A stretch of DNA of 64,000 nucleotides, taken from assembly GCA_037143335.1 (NCBI GenBank), contig JBAWZA010000013.1, positions 1 to 64,000 on the forward strand. The letters run 5' to 3'. The DNA comes from PALSA-1296 sp037143335. Lineage in GTDB: Bacteria > Bacteroidota > Ignavibacteria > Palsa-1295. This document shows, in pieces, positions 15,885 through 23,120 of this stretch (its first letter is position 1; the number at the start of each line of letters is the position of its first letter). Under the pieces are notes generated by a model. It had not been told where the DNA came from. It was given only the letters and a program-made list of their open reading frames with translations, and searched no databases. The position numbers and the translations under genes are program-made.

Positions 15885-17489
15885 TTAGATCACTCGCTCA
15901 TATTGATTGAGATCAATTTTCCAGACCTTCACTCCGCAGTAGCGTTCGCCTTCAGGACAAATTGGCCGAACATGTGCAAGGTCGCGAAGCCCACACGGAG
16001 GAAGCAGATACTTCCCGATCATCGGATGAATCGTACGTATTTGATCTGCCTCATCGACTGATGCTCGCCAAATTTCTTCTTGCGCATTATAACATAATCT
16101 CATTGCATGTTTGTGGTGCAACGATAGTAGGTCACTAGATTCAGTGAACCTGATATTTGTTGCGTTCGGAAGCATGTACTCACGAAATTCTTGCGAGACA
16201 CCGAGTGCGCGGAGCTTCGCATAGCTTTTCCAGGACTGCTCGATTGATTGGCGATAACGATCTTGCACTTCCTGCGACGCTGTAGTGACGACAAGTGGTG
16301 TCTCAAAATCAGGGACGTCATCACGTAACTGCATGTGAAGTATCGGACGCGAACCAGGGGTCATGCGATGGCGCTGATCTTGTGAGTCAGCTGTATGCGA
16401 AAGTTTTTTGCGGAATGTATAATGAACGTTATGCATCGCACGCGAAAATTTTGTCTCGGTTGTGAGCACAAGGGTTTCACCGAGAATGGTATTCTTGCTG
16501 GGATCCAAGACTAAGGCAATCGCGTCTTCATCGTCCATATCACGCGGAGATTTTCCCATCACCTCGCGAATACTATTTGCCAATGTCTTTTCGGCGAATG
16601 CCTTGTAGTCAACAAGTTTTGAATAGTTACCATCCAGGTCATCATCGAACTCTTTAATGAAATGATGTATCTCGCTATCCGAATTTCCAGTCTTAATAAA
16701 TTCTGCTTCGGGATATCTTTCTGGTTCAAGCGGCTCTTCGAGGATCAGTTTATAGTTTGGATCGTAACGAAGTAATTCATCGACCATTGCTTTTACAAGC
16801 ATGTATGTCTCGCTCGGCACGTCAGCCATTTTTGCTAAACGATAATAGCGAAGCAATGTGATCCCGCTTATCGTATGATAGAGATACGCAGTGGTCGAGA
16901 CTGGCAGGACGTACCGTGCAACTTCTTGTGCTTTCTTTCTTATTTCTTTTTTGTAATCATCAGCTTTTTTTCGGCGATGGGGGAAGCGATCAAAATAAGC
17001 ATCGGAAATTGCAGGTGTTAGTAAGCTGATGAGATCATGGTAATCCGCCATAACACGTTCCATTTCCCGTGTGTAGTGTGATTGCGCTGCTTCATTTTCA
17101 AAATTCGGAACCACATAACTTCCGCTCTTTACCTCTACATATCTCTGACTCACCTGTTCGGAGTTATAGAATGGATGCGAGTGCAAGAACGACCAGATCG
17201 CATGGCGCGAAACACCCTCTATAGCAAATTGAAAATGTGCATGTTGCAGTGTCGTGTGATGACCGGCTTCATAGATGCTTTGTGCAAGCGCTGCATGTTT
17301 CTCCATGGAGACACCTTCATCGGTGATTATCCCTTTCGAGGAGTAACACGTTCTGGCAGTTGCAATTGCATTTTTGAATGGGTTTGCAAATGCGTTGATG
17401 AGTTTTACTTGGAGCGGAGAATCAATAAAGCGATTGATGCCGTTGTGAGCGTCGTCGGATGTTGTCTCGCCTAAATCAATCAATGCCAT
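15885..17489 (-). CDS. Two-domain FAD-dependent thymidylate synthase (ThyX-like)
   Basis: 534 residues, more than twice the usual ThyX length, with two ThyX-like halves. Half one has RTCYSSKG, GHHTTLQHAHFQF and RHAIWSF...NSEQVSQRYVEV (95-120), an altered form of the RHRxxSxNExSxRY signature with an insertion. It keeps YVLP (193-196) but lacks the AQxEI helix. Half two has RHRMTPGSR (373-381), YMLPN (438-442) and a helix with LHHKHAMRLCYNAQEEIW (457-474), matching the C-terminal FAD/dUMP-binding part. ThyX makes dTMP from dUMP with FAD and methylene-tetrahydrofolate. Long ThyX homologues of this kind are known in related phyla as far as I recall; activity here is inferred. Confidence 0.8.
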   Translation of the reverse strand: MALIDLGETTSDDAHNGINRFIDSPLQVKLINAFANPFKNAIATARTCYSSKGIITDEGVSMEKHAALAQSIYEAGHHTTLQHAHFQFAIEGVSRHAIWSFLHSHPFYNSEQVSQRYVEVKSGSYVVPNFENEAAQSHYTREMERVMADYHDLISLLTPAISDAYFDRFPHRRKKADDYKKEIRKKAQEVARYVLPVSTTAYLYHTISGITLLRYYRLAKMADVPSETYMLVKAMVDELLRYDPNYKLILEEPLEPERYPEAEFIKTGNSDSEIHHFIKEFDDDLDGNYSKLVDYKAFAEKTLANSIREVMGKSPRDMDDEDAIALVLDPSKNTILGETLVLTTETKFSRAMHNVHYTFRKKLSHTADSQDQRHRMTPGSRPILHMQLRDDVPDFETPLVVTTASQEVQDRYRQSIEQSWKSYAKLRALGVSQEFREYMLPNATNIRFTESSDLLSLHHKHAMRLCYNAQEEIWRASVDEADQIRTIHPMIGKYLLPPCGLRDLAHVRPICPEGERYCGVKVWKIDLNQYERVI

Positions 17490-17539
17490 GAAATCTACTA
17501 ATCGTTGTCGTTATGAAATTTCAACTTCTTCTCTTTACA

Positions 17540-17872
17540 CTATGCAACATACTTGAATGCTTCAATAGCAAACATTTCCCATTTGCTTGAGTATTTCAGT
17601 GGGACTACAACCCACTCCTTCATCGGTCTGTTCATTCCCGATGGGTCAAATAATTTTGCTTCGGTGAGCGCAAGTGCTTGCTTATGTACATCCCCTGAGA
17701 GTTTGAACACCATTTCATTTCCAAACAAGCCGCAAAAAGCTTTTGAATGAATTTTTAGCGTAGGCATTCCGAACATTTTTGATTGTTCCGCACCAGATCG
17801 CTCACTCAGCGTGTCGGCAATCGCATGATATTTTCGTTCAGCCTTGGGGTTGGGTTTCGGTAGTAGTTTCAT
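17540..17872 (-). CDS. TfoX N-terminal-domain protein
   Basis: 110 residues matching the TfoX/Sxy N-terminal domain: KMFGMPTLKIHSKAFCGLFGNEMVFKLSG, then DPSGMNRPMKEWVVVP. The C-terminal TfoX domain is absent, as in many stand-alone homologues. In gamma-proteobacteria TfoX controls competence; a similar role here is not supported. The ATG lies only about 5 bases downstream of a TATTTTTG box that has a TTTG at 19 bases spacing, so the transcript is probably leaderless or nearly so. Confidence 0.88.
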   Translation of the reverse strand: MKLLPKPNPKAERKYHAIADTLSERSGAEQSKMFGMPTLKIHSKAFCGLFGNEMVFKLSGDVHKQALALTEAKLFDPSGMNRPMKEWVVVPLKYSSKWEMFAIEAFKYVA

Positions 17873-17877
17873 CGGTA

Positions 17878-17908
17878 CAAAAATACGATGAAACAGGGCA
17901 ATCTCAAA
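17878..17908 (-). promoter_or_regulatory. Bacteroidota-type promoter of tfoX-like gene
   Basis: On the minus strand TTTG (17908-17905), a 19-base spacer and TATTTTTG (17885-17878) match the TTTG-N19/21-TAnnTTTG promoter known from Bacteroides and Flavobacterium. The predicted start of transcription falls on or next to the ATG at 17872. Confidence 0.65.
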
Positions 17909-18167
17909 CAGATGAGCACTGCGGTTGAACCTGCCTGTATCTTCGGTAATCTGAATAACGCGTGAATTATGGCGAATTTACGAGTGCGAGAGGCAAGAGG
18001 GTGGACCAATGATGTAAATAGTCTTAGCAATTTTTCAATACATTAGTTAAAATACTCTTCTGAGAGGTTAATGTAAAATATTCTTAGGGACTTTCAATAA
18101 TTTGTAACGTTCGCCGCAAAAAATGTGTCTTTAGGTAGCGGAGGCAATAGTTTCTGCAAGCCACTTC
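17909..18167. other. Intergenic region before sigma factor gene
   Basis: Divergent region between the TfoX-like gene and the sigma operon. Two similar AT-rich stretches, TTAAAATACTCTT and GTAAAATATTCTTA, lie at about 18046-18058 and 18072-18085, followed by a near-box TAATTTG. GGAGG at 18140-18144 is the best ribosome binding candidate but is 23 bases from the first usual start codon. No RNA gene recognised. Confidence 0.4.
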
Positions 18168-18860
18168 TTGCAAAAAAGAGACAACCCGATAGAATCCGAA
18201 ACGGAACATGCAGTTAATTCTGCTGCCGAGTCGAAGATTATCGAGGCATTTATTGCCGGCGATATGCAGGCGTTTAAATATGTCTATAACCAGTATCGCC
18301 AGCGTATTTTCTCCTACTGCCTCTATGTGACTGGCAACAAATCAAGTGCCGAGGACGCGTTCCAAGAAGTCTTTATTAGAGTTTTCGAGCGTCGGGAACA
18401 ACTTCGAGAGACTTATGCCATAAAAAAATGGCTATTACTGGTGGCTCGAACTGTTTGTCTGAATATGATTCGAGAATCAAAGTACCTGCCTGATTTCATC
18501 TATGTAGATGACAACTCGGTACGAGAAATTGACATAAGAATCGAAGGATTTGATTCTGAATTTTCCGAAGAAGTATTTCAGATTGCGTTTCGAAACATCG
18601 CACCAATATATCGGGAAGCGTTTATTCTCAAGGAAATCGAAGGATTCTCCTATGCAGAAATTGCTGAGATGACCGGTGCGTCAGAATCGAATGTAAAAGT
18701 GCGGGTGCTACGAGCAAAACGAATGCTTCGTAAAATGTTAGCTCCGCATTTTAGGCACAGAGAAAAAACGTCAGGTGCTTCGAACGATTCATCATTGATA
18801 GAATCATACCAAGATGAGGTCGAGGCAGAACAAGTGGAGAAAGTTGCAAATATCGTATGA
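18168..18860 (+). CDS. RNA polymerase sigma factor, ECF-like
   Basis: 230 residues. Region 2 spans about residues 27-95 (IEAFIAGDMQAFKYVYNQY, SAEDAFQEVFIRVFERR). Region 4 spans about 140-195 (YREAFILKEIEGFSYAEIAE, ESNVKVRVLRAKRMLRKML), a DNA-binding helix-turn-helix. The start is uncertain: TTG at 18168 is the only usual start codon after the in-frame TAG at 18132, while the strong GGAGG at 18140-18144 is too far upstream to serve it well. The last codons overlap the next gene by 4 bases (ATGA), tying it to an anti-sigma-like protein. It probably directs a stress- or envelope-related regulon. Confidence 0.92.
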   Translation: MQKRDNPIESETEHAVNSAAESKIIEAFIAGDMQAFKYVYNQYRQRIFSYCLYVTGNKSSAEDAFQEVFIRVFERREQLRETYAIKKWLLLVARTVCLNMIRESKYLPDFIYVDDNSVREIDIRIEGFDSEFSEEVFQIAFRNIAPIYREAFILKEIEGFSYAEIAEMTGASESNVKVRVLRAKRMLRKMLAPHFRHREKTSGASNDSSLIESYQDEVEAEQVEKVANIV

Positions 18861-20146
18861 CTAGCGTAATAGAAGATAGAATAATCGAGTATTTCGAGGG
18901 ATCGCTCAACGATGCTGATAGCGCCGAGCTATTGCACCGGGTAAGTGTGTCTCCGGAGATTCGCGACCTATTCCATCAACACGAAAAGCTCCGAGAGACT
19001 GCACATTCAGCGATGAATTCAGCAGTGATAAGTCCTTCGCTCGAAGCCTCCATATTTGCGAAGGTCGAAGCGATGGCAAGTGCAAAATCCCGCAAGAAAG
19101 CAGTGATGGTTTTTTCGCGTCAGAGTGCAGTTGTTGCCGCGCTTGCGATAATGCTCATTTCAGGAAGCCTCGGCTATTTCGTACCGAAGTATATCTCTGA
19201 CAACAAACTTGCCCAAGTTGCAGCGTTGACACAACAATCGCCATCACAATTGTTGTCAACATTAGGTAAGCCAATCACGAATAATCTCACTTCCTTGATT
19301 CCTTCTACGACTTCTACTTCAATCGAAAAGACGGGAAGTGCGGTCATCCATTCACGCAGAGCAACAAGTTCACAGAGCGACAATCAACTTTCGCAGGTTC
19401 ACAATTTGTCATCAGCGTCCACTCAAGATGTGGCGGTGGGTAATAATCTGATGTCAAAAAATATAGCAGCCACCGAGGGTTCAACTACTGAGTTAATCTC
19501 ATCGAACCCAGCACTCATGCCGAAAACGAGTCAGGTGTCTGATCTTGGTGGCAATAGGAGAAGTCTTCAGGATTTGAGATACAGTGACGAGCAGACAGCA
19601 TCAACATTTGAGGTAGGCATCCAAACTTCAAGTGGTTTCACTTATCCGGCGAGTGCAACTACAATTTCGCCGTTCGCGGATCAACGACTTTCACTTGGGT
19701 ATCATCTTACTGAAAATAATGTAGTCGGTCTGCGAGTAGGCTCGGGTTTATACCAGCAGTTATCTGAGATGAGTCCGACAAACGATGGTGGAGTTGTGTA
19801 CATGTCGAGACACATCGAGACAAAACGTAATTTCAACGAAGAATTATTTTACACACATCTCTTTCCTATTTCATTGGGTGCGCCATTCTTGTTAGAGTTC
19901 ACGGTTGATGGCGGTATTATTCCGAATGGATATAACATCGGGCTTGAGTGCGGTGTACGAATTCCTATGAACGAACATTTTATGTTCGATGCTGCTTTTG
20001 CCTTGTCGAGGATACACACAAATTCGTTGAGTACGGAGCAAATTGTTTCTTCGACTCAGGTTACCAAGCCAGTGGTCTTTGAAAGTGTTGATATGCAGAA
20101 TACGTTGAACGGCAGATTGCATTACGGTTTACTTTACAGATTCTAA
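18857..20146 (+). CDS. Anti-sigma-like membrane protein with barrel-like C-terminus
   Basis: 429 residues, translationally coupled to the sigma gene. Residues 1-85 look like a cytoplasmic anti-sigma domain (IIEYFEGSLNDADSAELLHR, SPEIRDLFHQHEKL) but lack the zinc HxxxCxxC motif. A single transmembrane helix lies at about 90-110. Residues 115-245 are Ser/Thr/Gln-rich and probably disordered. From about 250 the sequence (QTSSGFTYPASATTISPFA, RLSLGYHLTENNVVGLRVGS, FDAAFALSRIHTN) resembles outer membrane beta-barrel strands. The last stretch is unusual for an anti-sigma factor; it may be a periplasmic sensory domain instead. It is followed by a lipoprotein gene. Confidence 0.75.
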   Translation: MTSVIEDRIIEYFEGSLNDADSAELLHRVSVSPEIRDLFHQHEKLRETAHSAMNSAVISPSLEASIFAKVEAMASAKSRKKAVMVFSRQSAVVAALAIMLISGSLGYFVPKYISDNKLAQVAALTQQSPSQLLSTLGKPITNNLTSLIPSTTSTSIEKTGSAVIHSRRATSSQSDNQLSQVHNLSSASTQDVAVGNNLMSKNIAATEGSTTELISSNPALMPKTSQVSDLGGNRRSLQDLRYSDEQTASTFEVGIQTSSGFTYPASATTISPFADQRLSLGYHLTENNVVGLRVGSGLYQQLSEMSPTNDGGVVYMSRHIETKRNFNEELFYTHLFPISLGAPFLLEFTVDGGIIPNGYNIGLECGVRIPMNEHFMFDAAFALSRIHTNSLSTEQIVSSTQVTKPVVFESVDMQNTLNGRLHYGLLYRF

Positions 20147-20160
20147 TCGAAGGAGAACCA

Positions 20161-20811
20161 ATGATGAAAACTTTTTTTCCCATTCTGTGTCTAACTGTTG
20201 CTTTCTTGAGTAATGGTTGCGGTGCTGTTACGGATCCGATTCCGAACTCGCCTGCTCCTGTTTGGAATGTGGAGCAGTATTATTTGCCTCTGAAAAATAT
20301 CGGTGCATCAATCACATATTGCCGCAAAACACAGACGACGATAGATACAATCAAGATGACGATGCAAGGCAACGATGACTCGGGGTTGATGCTCGGCAAT
20401 CAATATTGCTATACGACCGATCTCTCAAAAACAAATAGCCGTCTCTTCGATTACTATTTTACGATGAATGATTCCGAAGCCTATACCCTCGGCAAACTCT
20501 CGTGTGGACAGACAGATAAATATTGGTTGGATCTCAAAGCGCCCCTCACAGTAGGCCAGACCTGGAGCTTTAGCAACTCCAATGGTAGCTACTATGTAAC
20601 TAATACCTACACTGCCAAGGTAACTCGTCGAGGAGTTACGATGAAAATGCCTGACGGGAAAGTTTATGATGACGTCGCGGAAATTATTTATGCCTCCAAA
20701 TCAGGGGATACCACCGTTAAATGGTTTGCAAAAGGAACAGGGCTAATTTACAGCACCTCGAAAAATCCTGATTCAGATTTCGGCAAAGAAATGCGGATTG
20801 TGAATCAGTAA
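20161..20811 (+). CDS. Lipoprotein of unknown function in sigma operon
   Basis: 216 residues with a signal peptide and lipobox ending LSNGC. The body has no recognised domain; it is rich in Thr, Tyr and Gly with beta-strand character (YWLDLKAPLTVGQTWSFSNS, VKWFAKGTGLIYSTS), similar in style to envelope proteins of this phylum. It has a good ribosome binding site (GAAGGAGA, 8 bases before the ATG), rare in this window. It is the third gene of the sigma/anti-sigma operon and is followed by a strong terminator. It may be a sensor or effector of the sigma system. Confidence 0.7.
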   Translation: MMKTFFPILCLTVAFLSNGCGAVTDPIPNSPAPVWNVEQYYLPLKNIGASITYCRKTQTTIDTIKMTMQGNDDSGLMLGNQYCYTTDLSKTNSRLFDYYFTMNDSEAYTLGKLSCGQTDKYWLDLKAPLTVGQTWSFSNSNGSYYVTNTYTAKVTRRGVTMKMPDGKVYDDVAEIIYASKSGDTTVKWFAKGTGLIYSTSKNPDSDFGKEMRIVNQ

Positions 20812-20837
20812 ATATTTTCTTTCTTCAAATTGAGTCT

Positions 20838-20876
20838 TACGAAAAGAGTCCGCAATGGAGGACTCTTTTTTCGTAT
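20838..20876 (+). terminator. Terminator of the sigma factor operon
   Basis: AAAGAGTCC and GGACTCTTT form the core stem around GCAATGGA, extended by TACGA.../...TCGTA. A T-run is contained in the 3' arm. It lies about 27 bases after the lipoprotein stop and could also serve the converging gene on the other strand. Confidence 0.85.
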
Positions 20877-20908
20877 GTTAATAAAAGTTTTTTATTGTAT
20901 GTAGCCCG

Positions 20909-22618
20909 TTATTCACCGAACCAGACTCGCTTCATTGGATTATTATCCTGTGCATCAACGGGGAAATCTCTGACCCACGGCTGAATCAAGTGGTAATCTT
21001 CGTCATAGTAGAGAATCACTTGCGGAGCGTCGTTGATCGCGATCTGGTCACAGGTCGCCCATAGTTGCATAGCCTTGGTTCTATCTATTTCTGCGATTGC
21101 CAAATCGTATGCCTTATCAAACTCCGGATTTTTGTATCGCGTTTGATTGATTGAGCTTGGTCCATTTGCAGGGATATTTTTTCCGTAAAGCAAATTCATG
21201 AAATTTTGTGGATCGGGATAATCAGCAACCCAGCCAAGTCTGAAGTACGGAGCTTTTCCTTCGTCAATCATCGGGGTGAGCTGTGCCCACTCTTTTATTT
21301 CGAGATGCACATCGAGTCCAAGATTGTCCTTTATCATCGCTTGCACTGCTTGGGCAACATCAAGATTTCTTCCGCCTCCTTTATTTGCATAGAGTGTCAA
21401 GTCGGGGACTGTGCCCTTCAATTCTTTCTTTGCAATTTCAAATTCTGCTCTAGCGCTATCAGGATTGAAAATAAATCCTTTGATCTGCTCAAACGGATAC
21501 CCTGGCATTGATGGCGGGATGAGTCCGTGCTCACCTGGTTGTGCGGCTTGATTCTTCAGGATATATTTTACAATCTTTTTTCTATCAATTGCAAAGCTGA
21601 TGGCTCTGCGAAGATGGACGTTTGATACACCTGTTGCGACAGTATTAAATCCATGAAATTGTGTGGCGATTGCAGCGATAACCCCGAGCTGATATTTTTT
21701 GTATTCACCTTTGAGTTGTTTATTCTCATCAACGACATCAGGGAAAAATTCATTTGGTATGCGATACTTATGATCAAGATTACCAGCTTTAAATTCAAGC
21801 AACTCTGCCTTGTCATCTTGAATGAAATTAAATTTTACGGTATCGAGATACGGCAGTTGGTTTCCTGCATCATCTTTTCCCCAATAATGCTCATTCCGAA
21901 TGAGGAGGCAATATCTGCCCTCTTTATATTCAACAAATCGAAATGGACCAGTGCCGACACCATGGTGGGTAAAATCCTTACCATATTTTTCCACAGCTTC
22001 ATGCGGATAAATAAACGCATTGCCGACCATACAATAATTGATGAATGGCGAGAACGGAGCCTTCAATGTTACAACGAACGTCGAATCATCAAACGCTTGC
22101 AATCCAGAAACTCCTTCAGCGAGTTTTGCTTTGCTATCGAAATACTCTTTTGCTCCCTTGATAGTTTGGAAGTAGGGAAGTGCTAATGTATTCGTTGAAG
22201 GATCACATGCGCGTGACCAACAATAGACGACATCCTTCGCGGTAAATTTACGGCCTTTGGAATTAGGGAAGCAAGCATCATCTTGAAAATAAACATCGGT
22301 GCGTAGGTGAAAAGTATATGTCAAGCCATCAGGCGAAATATCTGGCAACGCCTTTGCAAGTGCTGGACGGAAATTTAGTTTAGAGTCAAACTCTAACAAT
22401 CTGTCATAGACATTCTCGCCAATGTGGCTACTTGTTTGGTCATTTATTTGGGGAGGATCAAGTGAGCGTAGATCGCCCGTTTCATTGAGTCGGATTGAAC
22501 CACCATATTTCTTGCCGCCTTTGGCTTCGCGGAGCGCATGGATAGACTGCGATTTTTTCCCGCATGCGCTAAATAGAAGCGCTAAGAAAAGCGCAGCGAT
22601 CAGTAAAAGTTTTTTCAT
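20909..22618 (-). CDS. Oligopeptide ABC transporter substrate-binding lipoprotein
   Basis: 569-residue SBP_bac_5 family protein, related to OppA/DppA. The signal peptide ends LLFSACGKK with Cys as lipid anchor. The family pattern follows: GSIRLNETGDLRSLDPP, NVYDRLLEFDS, LRTDVYFQDD, GTGPFRFVEYKEGRY, HLRRAISFAIDR and the C-terminal GKAPYFRLGWVADYPDP. It captures peptides or similar solutes for an ABC importer. The permease and ATPase genes are not in this window, so it is an orphan here. It converges with the sigma operon at 20811. Confidence 0.93.
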   Translation of the reverse strand: MKKLLLIAALFLALLFSACGKKSQSIHALREAKGGKKYGGSIRLNETGDLRSLDPPQINDQTSSHIGENVYDRLLEFDSKLNFRPALAKALPDISPDGLTYTFHLRTDVYFQDDACFPNSKGRKFTAKDVVYCWSRACDPSTNTLALPYFQTIKGAKEYFDSKAKLAEGVSGLQAFDDSTFVVTLKAPFSPFINYCMVGNAFIYPHEAVEKYGKDFTHHGVGTGPFRFVEYKEGRYCLLIRNEHYWGKDDAGNQLPYLDTVKFNFIQDDKAELLEFKAGNLDHKYRIPNEFFPDVVDENKQLKGEYKKYQLGVIAAIATQFHGFNTVATGVSNVHLRRAISFAIDRKKIVKYILKNQAAQPGEHGLIPPSMPGYPFEQIKGFIFNPDSARAEFEIAKKELKGTVPDLTLYANKGGGRNLDVAQAVQAMIKDNLGLDVHLEIKEWAQLTPMIDEGKAPYFRLGWVADYPDPQNFMNLLYGKNIPANGPSSINQTRYKNPEFDKAYDLAIAEIDRTKAMQLWATCDQIAINDAPQVILYYDEDYHLIQPWVRDFPVDAQDNNPMKRVWFGE

Positions 22619-22717
22619 AAGTTCGTAAATGATATAAAGTACATTGGAGATATGAAACGGATAGTTGACGAAATGTAATCCCGGAACTTCTTTTCATTTT
22701 CTCTGCTTAGCCCAACC

Positions 22718-23053
22718 GTGAACAGATCAAAAAATACATATTCAGCACAACAATCGCCGCTTGCACGTGCAGTGACGGTATTTCTTGTTGTCTGTGTAAT
22801 TTGTTCAAAGCTCATCTCCAGTTTTCTTCATTCGCACCTGCCTAGGGATATTTCTCGCGCAGTTCTTAGCTCGGCTCACTGCATTGCCTGTGAGTTTGAA
22901 GCAACTCAAGCTACCGAACCTGAAGCAGCTTTCTTGCCATTGGCACACCTCGTCCAAATTGAGGTAGTTTCTGATTGCATTGTTGCAGAAGTGTCTCTCC
23001 CTCGCATCCACTCGATCGAATATCGCGGTCCTCCTCCATCGCGATTCGTATAA
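22718..23053 (+). CDS. Small membrane-anchored HC..C protein before TonB receptor
   Basis: 111 residues, GTG start. One hydrophobic segment (AVTVFLVVCVICSKLISSF) is followed by HSHLP, an HCIAC motif and a C-terminal YRGPPPS. This layout (helix, His/Cys motif, terminal RGPP) resembles small proteins that precede TonB-dependent receptors and efflux genes in Bacteroidota, including DUF2946-like ones. The His and Cys residues suggest metal handling. It lies 67 bases upstream of a TonB receptor on the same strand. No homologue can be named with certainty. Confidence 0.6.
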   Translation: MNRSKNTYSAQQSPLARAVTVFLVVCVICSKLISSFLHSHLPRDISRAVLSSAHCIACEFEATQATEPEAAFLPLAHLVQIEVVSDCIVAEVSLPRIHSIEYRGPPPSRFV

Positions 23054-23120
23054 ACTAATTTTCCATCCGCATCTAGTCGGATTATTCTCACATTTTGTTG
23101 TACCATAAATTTTAGGAATC

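Noticed and set aside
21653..22186. 177-codon plus-strand frame
   Set aside because: Antisense to the oligopeptide-binding lipoprotein; composition and lack of start context mark it as a shadow.
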